From NCBI GenBank assembly GCA_016203765.1, contig JACQMB010000087.1, positions 1 to 16,779 on the forward strand: a DNA stretch of 16,779 nucleotides. Reading direction: 5' to 3'. The first letter of the stretch is position 1. Each line of letters opens with the position of its first letter. The translations under genes and the position numbers were made by a program. Below, piece after piece: positions 7,710-14,295 of the stretch. Origin of the DNA: Deltaproteobacteria bacterium. Its GTDB lineage: Bacteria > UBA10199 > SPLOWO2-01-44-7. The notes below the pieces were generated by a model, which had not been told where the DNA came from, ran no database searches, and saw only the letters and a program-made list of their open reading frames with translations.

Positions 7710-7718
7710 CATCCATTT

Positions 7719-7793
7719 GCCCCCGTAGCTCAACGGATAGAGCACCAGCCTCCGAAGCTGGTGGTGGGTGTTCGATTCACCCCGGGGGCACCA
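7719..7793 (+). tRNA. tRNA-Arg (anticodon CCG)
   Basis: Acceptor GCCCCCG pairs CGGGGGC, the anticodon stem CCAGC/GCTGG encloses CTCCGAA (anticodon CCG, reading CGG), and the T-loop is TTCGATT. The discriminator A7790 is followed by an encoded CCA (7791-7793). It lies 9 nt after tRNA-Val and is presumably co-transcribed. Confidence 0.97.
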
Positions 7794-7809
7794 AATAAAT
7801 TTAAGGCGA

Positions 7810-7838
7810 TTGACAAGCTTCACCTCCTTGGCTATGGG
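7810..7838 (+). promoter_or_regulatory. Promoter of the TTT transporter operon
   Basis: TTGACA (7810-7815), 17 bp, TATGGG (7833-7838), then 9 nt to the ATG at 7848. Transcription would start about 2-3 nt before the ATG. No Shine-Dalgarno is present. The operon could also receive read-through from the tRNA promoter. Confidence 0.5.
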
Positions 7839-7847
7839 TAGCCGCCC

Positions 7848-8813
7848 ATGAAAAAGTTGTTTTGTTTTTGGGTTTGCTTTGTTGCTTTGGCAGGGGACAC
7901 TTTAGGAGCCTCTTCTTATCAAAATCAAAGTTATCCTATAAGATCGATTACCCTTGTTTGCCCGGTTTCTCCCGGCGGTATCTCTGACTTTGTTTCCCGC
8001 ACGATCGCAGCCTACGCTGAAAGGCATCTAGGCCAAAGGATTAATGTCATCAACAAACCGGGAGGGACGGCATCCATTGGACTGACAATGGTAGCCGCAT
8101 CCAAGCCGGATGGTTATCTGATTGGGTATGCCCCCGGAGTTATTAGCGGGCTTCAATACTTGGGTTATAGTGACGTCAAACCAGAACAGTTTGAGACGAT
8201 TATGCTGGCGGTGACGATGCCTGCGGCGATTACGGTTCAAGCAAATAGTTCCTATCGAAATATCAATGATCTTATTGCAGCAGCCAAGCAAAGACCGGGC
8301 CAGCTCGTCATTGCCAATGCCGGAGTCGGGTCACCCTGGCATATGTCGGCTGTTGCGCTGGAGAAAAAAACCGGAACGAGGTTTAAACACGTTCCATTCG
8401 ATGGATCGGCGCCGGCACTGGTGGCCCTGCTCGGTGGCCATGTGGATGCTGCCGCAACCGCTCCTTCTGAAACGTTAGCCCATGTGAATGCCGGAAAACT
8501 GCGCGTCTTGGGCGTGATGGACAAGCGGCGTTTTGAACCGCTCAAGCAGACCCCCACATTAAAAGAACGGGGGATACCTCTTGTCGTCGTCGATTGGGGT
8601 GGTTTTGTGGCTCCCAAGGGAATTCCCGCGGATGTCTTGGAAGCCCTGCGCACCGCATTTAAAAAGGCCTTTGATGAAAAAGGGGTGAAGGAGCTCTACG
8701 CAAAACAGGGATTGGGCTACACCTATTTGAGTGGGGAGGATTTTGGAAAGTTTACAAGAGATCAAACAAGTGTTTTCAAAGAAATGATTGCCAATGCCGG
8801 GCTTTCAAAATAG
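7848..8813 (+). CDS. TctC-family (Bug) tripartite tricarboxylate transporter substrate-binding protein, copy 1
   Basis: Periplasmic solute receptor of 321 aa for a TctABC-type secondary transporter that imports carboxylates. An N-terminal signal peptide (about 1-20, MKKLFCFW...) has no lipobox. The mature protein has the hallmark Bug-family loops: SPGGISDFVSRTIA near 43-56, GQRINVINKPGGTASIG at about 63-79, SKPDGYLIGY at about 85-94, and HVPFDGSAPALVALLGGHVDAA in the second half. It is about half identical by eye to the next gene's product along its whole length, so the two arose by tandem duplication. Ligand identity cannot be assigned. It is the first gene of the operon and has no Shine-Dalgarno. 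Confidence 0.95.
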   Translation: MKKLFCFWVCFVALAGDTLGASSYQNQSYPIRSITLVCPVSPGGISDFVSRTIAAYAERHLGQRINVINKPGGTASIGLTMVAASKPDGYLIGYAPGVISGLQYLGYSDVKPEQFETIMLAVTMPAAITVQANSSYRNINDLIAAAKQRPGQLVIANAGVGSPWHMSAVALEKKTGTRFKHVPFDGSAPALVALLGGHVDAAATAPSETLAHVNAGKLRVLGVMDKRRFEPLKQTPTLKERGIPLVVVDWGGFVAPKGIPADVLEALRTAFKKAFDEKGVKELYAKQGLGYTYLSGEDFGKFTRDQTSVFKEMIANAGLSK

Positions 8814-8826
8814 AGGGAGGTCGTTT

Positions 8827-9783
8827 ATGGTCTACAGAGTCGGCTTGTTTTTAGCAGTTGGTATCGGGTTGCTCGCTCCAGTTTTTGCAGTTGAAAAGTA
8901 CCCCACTCGAGAAATTACTCTGGTTGTTCAATCGGCGCCGGGCGGGGGATCCGATTTTACCTCTAGGACCATTGCTAAGGCGGCGGAAAAGTATTTGGGT
9001 CAAAAAATCAATGTGATCAATAAACCAGGGGCCTCGGGAGCCATTGGCATGGGATTTGTGGCCAATGCCAAACCAGATGGCTATACCATTGGTTATGTCC
9101 CGGTGGAGCTTTCGCTGCTCAAACATCAAGGTTACAATAACATTGCACCCGACAAGTTTGAGATGATTATGCAGGCAGTGAGTGTGCCGGCGGCTCTTTC
9201 AGTGCGGGCCGATTCGCCTTACCAAACGATTGAAGATTTTATTGCTGATGCCAAAGAAAAACCGGGCAAAATTTCTGTCGGCAATTCGGGTGTGGGGAGT
9301 ATTTGGCATCTAGGGGCCTTAAGCTTGGAGAAAGAAGCCCAAATTCAATGTAAACATATCCCCTTTGATGGGGCTGCCCCCGCATTGGTTGCGGTGATGG
9401 GAGGTCATGTGGATGCCGCTGTGACCGGGGCCGCCGAGGCTCTTTCCCATGTCCAGTCCGGCAAACTACGTCTCTTAGGGGTGTTGGATAAAAGGCGTTT
9501 TTCATTGCTTAAAAAAGTTCCCACCATGAAAGAAAGAGGTTTGAATGCTCAAATTGTAGCGTGGGGTGGTTTTGCCGCACCTAAAGGAACCGATCCGGAA
9601 ATCATCAAGGTCCTTCACAGTGCTTTTAAAAAAGGCTTTGAAGAAAAATGGGTTAAAGAGGCTTATCAGGCTAGGGGTTTTGGCCATGCCTATCGCAAGG
9701 GGCTGGACTTTACCGAATTTGCGAACGAACAATCCCAATTTTTTGAACCTCTTTTTGCCCGGTTTGGTTTAAGAAGGAAGTGA
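8827..9783 (+). CDS. TctC-family (Bug) tripartite tricarboxylate transporter substrate-binding protein, copy 2
   Basis: Second periplasmic receptor (318 aa). ATG 8827 is chosen because GGAGG at 8816-8820 lies 6 nt upstream and the protein then begins with a clean signal peptide (MVYRVGLFLAVGIGLLAPVFA). An in-frame ATG at 8788 would place hydrophilic residues before it and overlap copy 1. Bug-family motifs APGGGSDFTSRTIA, GQKINVINKPGASGAIG, AKPDGYTIGY and HIPFDGAAPALVAVMGGHVDAA are in the same order as in copy 1. It starts 13 nt after copy 1 and its stop overlaps the tctB start by 4 nt (GTGA). Divergence between the copies may reflect different ligands sharing one TctAB channel. Confidence 0.95.
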   Translation: MVYRVGLFLAVGIGLLAPVFAVEKYPTREITLVVQSAPGGGSDFTSRTIAKAAEKYLGQKINVINKPGASGAIGMGFVANAKPDGYTIGYVPVELSLLKHQGYNNIAPDKFEMIMQAVSVPAALSVRADSPYQTIEDFIADAKEKPGKISVGNSGVGSIWHLGALSLEKEAQIQCKHIPFDGAAPALVAVMGGHVDAAVTGAAEALSHVQSGKLRLLGVLDKRRFSLLKKVPTMKERGLNAQIVAWGGFAAPKGTDPEIIKVLHSAFKKGFEEKWVKEAYQARGFGHAYRKGLDFTEFANEQSQFFEPLFARFGLRRK

Positions 9784-10247
9784 AACGCTTTTTCCTGTCG
9801 GATCTCCTCGCAGGCCTTCTTTTTTCCCTCCTCGGTTTTTACATACTGTTCGAGATCGCTTATTTCCCTGTCGATGAAGGGAACATTCCTGGACCAAGAT
9901 ATTGGCCTCGGCTCATTGCGCTGGGGCTTATCTTGTTCGGGCTTTGGCTTGCAGGCAGTAAGATTTATTCTAGACGGATGACGGCTATTAAACCTAATCT
10001 TCACCATCCCCATCAGCGACAAGTCCTGACTATTTTAGTGATGACAATATTCTATATTCTTCTCTGGTCCCTTTTTGGCTTCTTTATTCCGACTGTTTTG
10101 TTTCTTTTGGGAACGATGTTTGTTTTATTTCCTTTTCAACCAAAGCAAAAAGTCAGAGGGTCAATCAGGATTTCCATTTATTCCCTCCTCATCGCACTTT
10201 TTGTCTATGGGAGTTTTTACTTGGGTCTTCATGTCCCATTGAATTAG
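9780..10247 (+). CDS. tctB: TctB-family small membrane subunit of the TTT transporter
   Basis: Small membrane protein of 155 aa with four predicted TM helices (about residues 8-27, 42-60, 78-100, 103-119, with a further hydrophobic C-terminal segment 129-150), as expected for TctB. The N-terminal pattern (hydrophobic helix, then GNIPGPRYWPRLIALGLILFG) is the family signature. It starts at GTG 9780 with AAGAAGGAA immediately upstream, overlapping the preceding stop by 4 nt. TctB is poorly conserved, so position between tctC and tctA is a major part of the assignment. Confidence 0.9.
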   Translation: MKRFFLSDLLAGLLFSLLGFYILFEIAYFPVDEGNIPGPRYWPRLIALGLILFGLWLAGSKIYSRRMTAIKPNLHHPHQRQVLTILVMTIFYILLWSLFGFFIPTVLFLLGTMFVLFPFQPKQKVRGSIRISIYSLLIALFVYGSFYLGLHVPLN

Positions 10248-10250
10248 AAA

Positions 10251-11723
10251 ATGGATGCCATTCTACAAGCCTTTGTTTCCCTGTTTCAAATCAGCAATCT
10301 CCTCATGCTGCTCGCCGGGGTTTTTTTAGGGATGCTCATTGGGGCACTGCCGGGGCTTACCGCCACAATGGGGGTTGCCATTTTTACCCCTTTAACCTTC
10401 TTTGCCCCTCCGGAACAAGGTTTGTGCCTCCTCCTTGGCATTTATACTGCGGCGATGTTTGGGGGTGCCATCTCGGCTATTTTAATCAACACCCCTGGAA
10501 CACCGGCAGCGATTGCCACAACCTTGGATGGTTATCCCATGGCTAAAAAGGGTGAGGCGGGCCTTGCCTTGGGGTTGTCTGCTCTGGGGTCAGCAGGCGG
10601 CGGTCTCTTTAGCGTTCTGGTTTTGGCATTGATTGCCTTTCCCATGGCAAGATTTGCCTTGCAGTTTGGGCCGGCAGAATTTTTTTCCCTCGCTGTCTTC
10701 GGCCTCTCCATGATGATTGCAGTTTCTGGCGGTTCGATCATGAAGGGTTTGTTGCTGGGTCTTTTGGGACTCTTTTTAGCAACCATTGGTATCGATCCTA
10801 TCCATGGTTTCAATCGATTTACCTTTGGGATTAAAGAGCTTGTGGGGGGAGTTTCCTTTATTCCTATTTTGGTTGGACTCTTTGGAATGAGTGAGGTGTT
10901 GAACCGTATTCTGGAAGGGTCGCTCCAAGATAAAGTGCTTCGTTCTAAGCTGGGAAGAGTTTTCCCAACCAAAGCTGAAATCAAAAGAGTGACCCCTGCC
11001 TTTTGGCTCTCGTCGGTCATTGGAGTCATTGTGGGTGTTATTCCAGCTGCGGGGGGAGATATTGCAAGTCTTATCTCCTGGGAGCAGGCCAAACGCTTTT
11101 CCAAAAAGAAGGAGGAATTTGGGAAGGGGTCGATGGAGGGCTTGGTCGCTGCGGAGACAGCCAACAATGCTGTCATTGGAGGGGAGATGGCAACCATGTT
11201 GACTCTGGGCATTCCTGGAGATGCCGTCACCGCTATCTTGATCGGTTCTTTGATGATGTGGGGCCTTAAACCAGGCCCTCTTTTGTTTCAAGACCATATA
11301 GATTTGGTCTACCAAATCATTGCCATTTTAACGGTCGCCACTCTTTTTTCCCTCGTAATCAGTTTGTATCGAATCCAAACATTGGGAAAGTGGATTTTAA
11401 AACTGCCTGATTATATTTTGAATCCTTTGGTGTTGCTGCTTTGTCTGGTTGGTTCCTATGCCATCAATAATTCCTTGTTTGATGTTTGGATCATGTTTGG
11501 TTTTGGAGTTTTGGGATTTGTTTTCCGAAAATTGAAATTTCCTTTAGGGCCCATTGTCTTGGGCTTGATTTTGGGCTCCATGGCTGAGGCTAATCTGCGG
11601 CGCTTTTTAATCCTCGCGGATGGTAACTGGTTTCAATTCGTTTTCCATCCCATTGCCTTGACCCTTTTTGTTTTATCTTCCCTCGCGCTGCTAAGTTCCT
11701 TTAAGAAAGCCCCGTCGCTTTGA
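10251..11723 (+). CDS. tctA: TctA-family large membrane subunit of the TTT transporter
   Basis: Large permease (490 aa, about 11-12 TM helices) forming the transport channel. The conserved N-terminal motifs are intact: GALPGLTATMG at 31-41 and GGAISAILINTPGTPAAIAT from 71, followed by LDGYPMAKKGEAGLALG. The mirrored second-half motif (VIPAAGGDIASLISWEQAKRFSKK and ANNAVIGGEMATMLTLGIPGDAVTAILIG) is also visible. It follows tctB by 3 nt with only a poor ribosome site, suggesting translational coupling. Its 3' end overlaps the convergent chrA gene by 23 bp. No cytoplasmic energising ATPase is present, as expected for an ion-driven system. Confidence 0.97.
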   Translation: MDAILQAFVSLFQISNLLMLLAGVFLGMLIGALPGLTATMGVAIFTPLTFFAPPEQGLCLLLGIYTAAMFGGAISAILINTPGTPAAIATTLDGYPMAKKGEAGLALGLSALGSAGGGLFSVLVLALIAFPMARFALQFGPAEFFSLAVFGLSMMIAVSGGSIMKGLLLGLLGLFLATIGIDPIHGFNRFTFGIKELVGGVSFIPILVGLFGMSEVLNRILEGSLQDKVLRSKLGRVFPTKAEIKRVTPAFWLSSVIGVIVGVIPAAGGDIASLISWEQAKRFSKKKEEFGKGSMEGLVAAETANNAVIGGEMATMLTLGIPGDAVTAILIGSLMMWGLKPGPLLFQDHIDLVYQIIAILTVATLFSLVISLYRIQTLGKWILKLPDYILNPLVLLLCLVGSYAINNSLFDVWIMFGFGVLGFVFRKLKFPLGPIVLGLILGSMAEANLRRFLILADGNWFQFVFHPIALTLFVLSSLALLSSFKKAPSL

Positions 11724-12783
11724 TACCGATACCAATGAGACCGGCTCCAAATAGGATTAAGGGGACAGGGAGTTTGGTTTTGAAAATCAGCCCTAGCGTG
11801 ATCAGGGCGATGAGGGCGGTCGGCCAATCGACAATCGCCCGCTGACCCAAGATAAACGCCGCGCCGGCAATGGCCCCCACCGCCGCGGCGGTCACCCCTT
11901 CCACGAAGACCTGGGCTTGGGCGTTTCGCAAAATTTTGTGAAACCAGGGGGCGAAAATAATGACAAACAGATAGACCGGCAGAAAAACTCCCACCACCGC
12001 GGCCAGGGCCCCGGTAAAATTTTCAACCAGATAACCGATAAACCCCACCGTGATCAGAACCGGCCCCGGCGTGATCATCCCCACCACCATCGCATCCAAA
12101 AATTGTTTGTCGGAAAGCCAGGCATGCGTTTGTACCACATCGTGATAGATAAAGGGGATGATGGCCATGCCGCTCCCGTAGACCACCACCGCGGCCTTCA
12201 TAAAAAAGAAAAACAACTCGGCCGAAGGAAAGAGAAACAATCTTCGGGAGGGAAAGGCATAGAGCGCGACGGCCAGGAGGCCGCTCCCCAAAAAAAGCAG
12301 GAAAGGGGTTTTTTCATAGGTTGCGGTTGCTAACGCCACCGCCAGAAAAATCAGCCAGAGCCCCTTTTTTCTTTCCAGTGAAATTTTGACCAGCCGCAGG
12401 GCGGCCTGAATGATTACGGCGATGACGGCCGCCCCCATTCCGTAAAAGAGGGGATGAATCCAGGCAAGGCCCTGATACCGAACGTATAAGTAGGAGAGCG
12501 CCCAAATCATCAGGAAAGAGGGAAGGGGAAAAGCGATCGCAACCAGCGTGGCCCCCAAAATTTTTCCCTTCAGCCAGCCAAAGTAGATCGCCATCTGCTG
12601 AGCCAGCGGGCCGGGGACGAATTGGGCCAGGGCCAGGCCGTGAAGGTATTCCTTGCGGGTGAACCAACCTTTTTTATCGACCAGGTCCCGCTCCATGTAA
12701 CCGATCAGGGCCACCGGCCCGCCAAAACCGGTCGCCCCTAGTTTGAGAAAGTAGAGAATAAGGCGGATTAAAGCTCTATCCAA
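11701..12783 (-). CDS. chrA: ChrA-family (CHR) transporter, two CHR domains
   Basis: Membrane protein of 360 aa in the chromate ion transporter family, with two homologous CHR halves. The first has GFGGP at 19-23 and AQFVPGP at about 53-59. The second has VYGSG at 201-205 and GMITPGPVLITVGFIGY at 235-251. Bidomain ChrA proteins export chromate by proton motive force, but many members are untested for chromate, and context here does not suggest metal resistance. The start is TTG 12783: GGAGG lies 4 nt upstream and the N-terminus then directly precedes the first hydrophobic helix. It overlaps the end of the Rieske-like gene by 16 bp, so translation is probably coupled. It is the last gene of the minus-strand run. 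Confidence 0.92.
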   Translation of the reverse strand: MDRALIRLILYFLKLGATGFGGPVALIGYMERDLVDKKGWFTRKEYLHGLALAQFVPGPLAQQMAIYFGWLKGKILGATLVAIAFPLPSFLMIWALSYLYVRYQGLAWIHPLFYGMGAAVIAVIIQAALRLVKISLERKKGLWLIFLAVALATATYEKTPFLLFLGSGLLAVALYAFPSRRLFLFPSAELFFFFMKAAVVVYGSGMAIIPFIYHDVVQTHAWLSDKQFLDAMVVGMITPGPVLITVGFIGYLVENFTGALAAVVGVFLPVYLFVIIFAPWFHKILRNAQAQVFVEGVTAAAVGAIAGAAFILGQRAIVDWPTALIALITLGLIFKTKLPVPLILFGAGLIGIGIKATGLS

Positions 12784-13073
12784 ACATCCTCCCCCCGGAC
12801 CCGCACCGGATAGACGCGAAGTTTCACTTGTGGGTTTCGGATATTTTCACCCGTTTTCAAATCAAAAGTCCACTGATGCAAGGGCCAGATCACGCAATTT
12901 TCTTTGAGGCGGCCCTCCGATAAAAACCCGCCGCGGTGGGGGCAGACATTGTCGATGGCCTGAAAAGTGCCGTGGTTGTTGAACAGGGCGATCGGCCTGC
13001 CGGGGACCGGCTCCACCGTTTTGCCTTCACCGGAAGCCAGATCGGAGACAAGGGCCGCCTTAAACCATTTCAT
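12768..13073 (-). CDS. Small Rieske-like ferredoxin-type protein with an altered cluster motif
   Basis: Single-domain 101-aa protein with a Rieske fold pattern, resembling small Rieske ferredoxins and NirD-type subunits. The first half-motif CPH (Cys44, His46) is normal. The second, expected as C-x-x-H about 16 residues later, reads W-P-L-H (Trp63 to His66), so the third cluster ligand is replaced by Trp; codon TGG is one base from Cys. Cys60 lies three residues upstream and might substitute. The downstream QWTFDLKTGE matches canonical Rieske proteins. Either the [2Fe-2S] cluster is lost, as in some NirD proteins, or an unusual ligand set is used. The ATG at 13073 lies inside the last codons of the E2 gene (14 bp overlap), indicating one operon with E2 and ChrA. 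Confidence 0.85.
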   Translation of the reverse strand: MKWFKAALVSDLASGEGKTVEPVPGRPIALFNNHGTFQAIDNVCPHRGGFLSEGRLKENCVIWPLHQWTFDLKTGENIRNPQVKLRVYPVRVRGEDVWIEL

Positions 13074-13851
13074 CAGGGTTTTCCAAAAGCCGCTTCAACT
13101 CCCCCGCGGCTCTGCCTCCCAAAAAACCGTCAATAATGCGGTGATCAATCGTCACGCCGATGTTTAAGATCGACTGGGGGGTGATCTCGCCCGCCAGCAA
13201 AACAATCGGCGTCCGGCTGAAAGGGACCAGCGGCGCCCAGCCCATCTTCAGGCCGAACATTCCCACGTTGGTGATCATGGCCGCGCCGAAGGGATCGGGC
13301 GGCAGGCCCAGAAATTTGGGACTGATGTTTAGATCATATCCCAGCCACTCCAAAAATCTTATCGACCATTTCATCAGACGCGGCGTCAGGATTTTTAGGG
13401 AACGCTTGGTCGTTTTTAAATTGGGGTCCTGCCCGGTTCTGATTTTTTCAGCCTGTTTTTTTAATTCGCCGGCGATTTGTTCCAGCGATTTTTCATGGGC
13501 GTTGCGCACCTTCGCCCCCGAAAGATCAGCCCGGCCTCCCTCTTCCACAAAGACCTGGACAAAGACATCCACATTTTCGCGCACGTAGAGTTTGCCGCGG
13601 CGAATCAAGACGTTGATTTCCGGATATTTGGCCAGGGTCTTGGCCACGGCCTTGATCAGCAGGTGGGTGACGGTCAGTTTGGCCCCGGTCTCTTTCGTCA
13701 GCCGTTCCAACAGGGACAGTCCTTTGGTCATGTCAACTTCCAGCAAGGCGTAAACGGAGGGATCGGCTGGCCGGCTCCAGGCCGACAGCGAAATCCGCCG
13801 CCAACTGGAGAGCTTCTTCAACGGCCGGCAATCGACATTTTTAAAAAACAT
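13060..13851 (-). CDS. 2-oxoacid dehydrogenase E2-type acyltransferase catalytic domain, no lipoyl domain
   Basis: 263-aa protein consisting only of the CAT-like acyltransferase fold of E2 components (dihydrolipoyl acyltransferases). The catalytic motif DHRIIDG is at 236-242, with His237 and Asp241 intact. There is no lipoyl domain or E1/E3-binding domain, and no E1 or E3 gene nearby, so it is not a conventional dehydrogenase core; the acyl acceptor and donor are unknown. The N-terminal SSWRRISLSAW and SRPADPSVYALLEVDM occur in other stand-alone E2-like proteins, as I recall. ATG 13851 lies only 6 nt after the 3' CCA of tRNA-Ala, leaving no Shine-Dalgarno, so translation may depend on tRNA processing or read-through. 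It overlaps the Rieske-like gene by 14 bp. Confidence 0.88.
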   Translation of the reverse strand: MFFKNVDCRPLKKLSSWRRISLSAWSRPADPSVYALLEVDMTKGLSLLERLTKETGAKLTVTHLLIKAVAKTLAKYPEINVLIRRGKLYVRENVDVFVQVFVEEGGRADLSGAKVRNAHEKSLEQIAGELKKQAEKIRTGQDPNLKTTKRSLKILTPRLMKWSIRFLEWLGYDLNISPKFLGLPPDPFGAAMITNVGMFGLKMGWAPLVPFSRTPIVLLAGEITPQSILNIGVTIDHRIIDGFLGGRAAGELKRLLENPDEMV

Positions 13852-13857
13852 GGAAAG

Positions 13858-13933
13858 TGGTGGAGCAGAGCGGGATCGAACCGCCGACCTCCACGTTGCG
13901 AACGTGGCGCTCTCCCAACTGAGCTACTGCCCC
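13858..13933 (-). tRNA. tRNA-Ala (anticodon CGC)
   Basis: Acceptor GGGGCAG pairs CTGCTCC, giving the G3:U70 wobble that is the alanine identity element. The anticodon stem CCACG/CGTGG encloses TTCGCAA (anticodon CGC, reading GCG), and the T-loop is TTCGATC. The 3' CCA is encoded (13860-13858). Its first 10 nt overlap the end of the SemiSWEET-like gene on the same strand. Confidence 0.97.
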
Positions 13934-14190
13934 TTTCGATAATAGATAATATGATAAAAGGCGGCGGAATAAAGAATAAAATTAACGATGCCGAAAATTT
14001 TAAAGCTTAAATCTTGGCTAAGCCAGGCCTGGGGTAGCATCAAGACAACGCAAATAAAAATGCCCACAGCCCAGACCAGGCTTATGTCTTTGGAGCTTTT
14101 GTTCTTTCGGATTTTGAAAATGAAAGGGATATTGAAAAACGGCAGGACAAAACCGGCCGCCACCCCCAAATAAAGGAAAAAAGGTTTCAT
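13924..14190 (-). CDS. SemiSWEET/PQ-loop-like three-TM protein
   Basis: Small membrane protein of 88 aa with three predicted TM helices (about 4-25, 38-55, 63-83), the size and topology of bacterial SemiSWEET sugar transporters, which work as dimers. The loop after TM1, KIRKNKSSKDISL at about 26-38, is the typical PQ-loop continuation, although the Pro-Gln itself reads Pro-Phe (IPFIFKI). The start ATG at 14190 is preceded by a purine-rich AAGAAGAAG stretch. The stop codon TAG (13926-13924) is nucleotides 8-10 of tRNA-Ala, so mature tRNA and intact mRNA cannot come from the same transcript. Sugar specificity is not predictable. Confidence 0.75.
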   Translation of the reverse strand: MKPFFLYLGVAAGFVLPFFNIPFIFKIRKNKSSKDISLVWAVGIFICVVLMLPQAWLSQDLSFKIFGIVNFILYSAAFYHIIYYRKGQ

Positions 14191-14203
14191 CTTCTTCTTC
14201 TTT

Positions 14204-14233
14204 ATCCTTCGACTCGCTCCGCTCGCTCAGGAT
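14204..14233. repeat. REP-like imperfect palindrome
   Basis: ATCCT (14204-14208) and AGGAT (14229-14233) flank a core made of repeated ACTCGCTCCGCTCGCTC-type units. Read on the minus strand it encodes the peptide ILSERSESK, which recurs as a spurious translation of dispersed intergenic repeats in many bacterial genomes, to my knowledge. It lies in the divergent region between the SemiSWEET-like gene and tpx. Confidence 0.55.
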
Positions 14234-14239
14234 CAAGCA

Positions 14240-14255
14240 CGGCGGTAAGCCGCCG
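14240..14255. repeat. Small GC hairpin upstream of tpx
   Basis: CGGCGG, loop TAAG, CCGCCG: a perfect 6-bp stem just upstream of the tpx -35. No T-tract follows, so a terminator is unlikely. Together with the REP-like palindrome it fills the divergent intergenic region. Confidence 0.45.
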
Positions 14256-14260
14256 CGTCG

Positions 14261-14289
14261 TTGACAGCCCCGCCGCCTTATTGTAAGGG
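14261..14289 (+). promoter_or_regulatory. tpx promoter, possibly leaderless
   Basis: Perfect TTGACA (14261-14266), 17 bp, TAAGGG (14284-14289), then 6 nt to ATG 14296. The AAGGG could alternatively serve as a weak Shine-Dalgarno, in which case the -10 lies elsewhere. Confidence 0.45.
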
Positions 14290-14295
14290 CCCATT

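Noticed and set aside
7719..11723. TTT operon as an island inserted at tRNA-Arg
   Set aside because: No integrase and no downstream repeat of the tRNA 3' end near 11723. Base composition varies along the operon but lines sampled by eye do not separate it cleanly from its neighbours.
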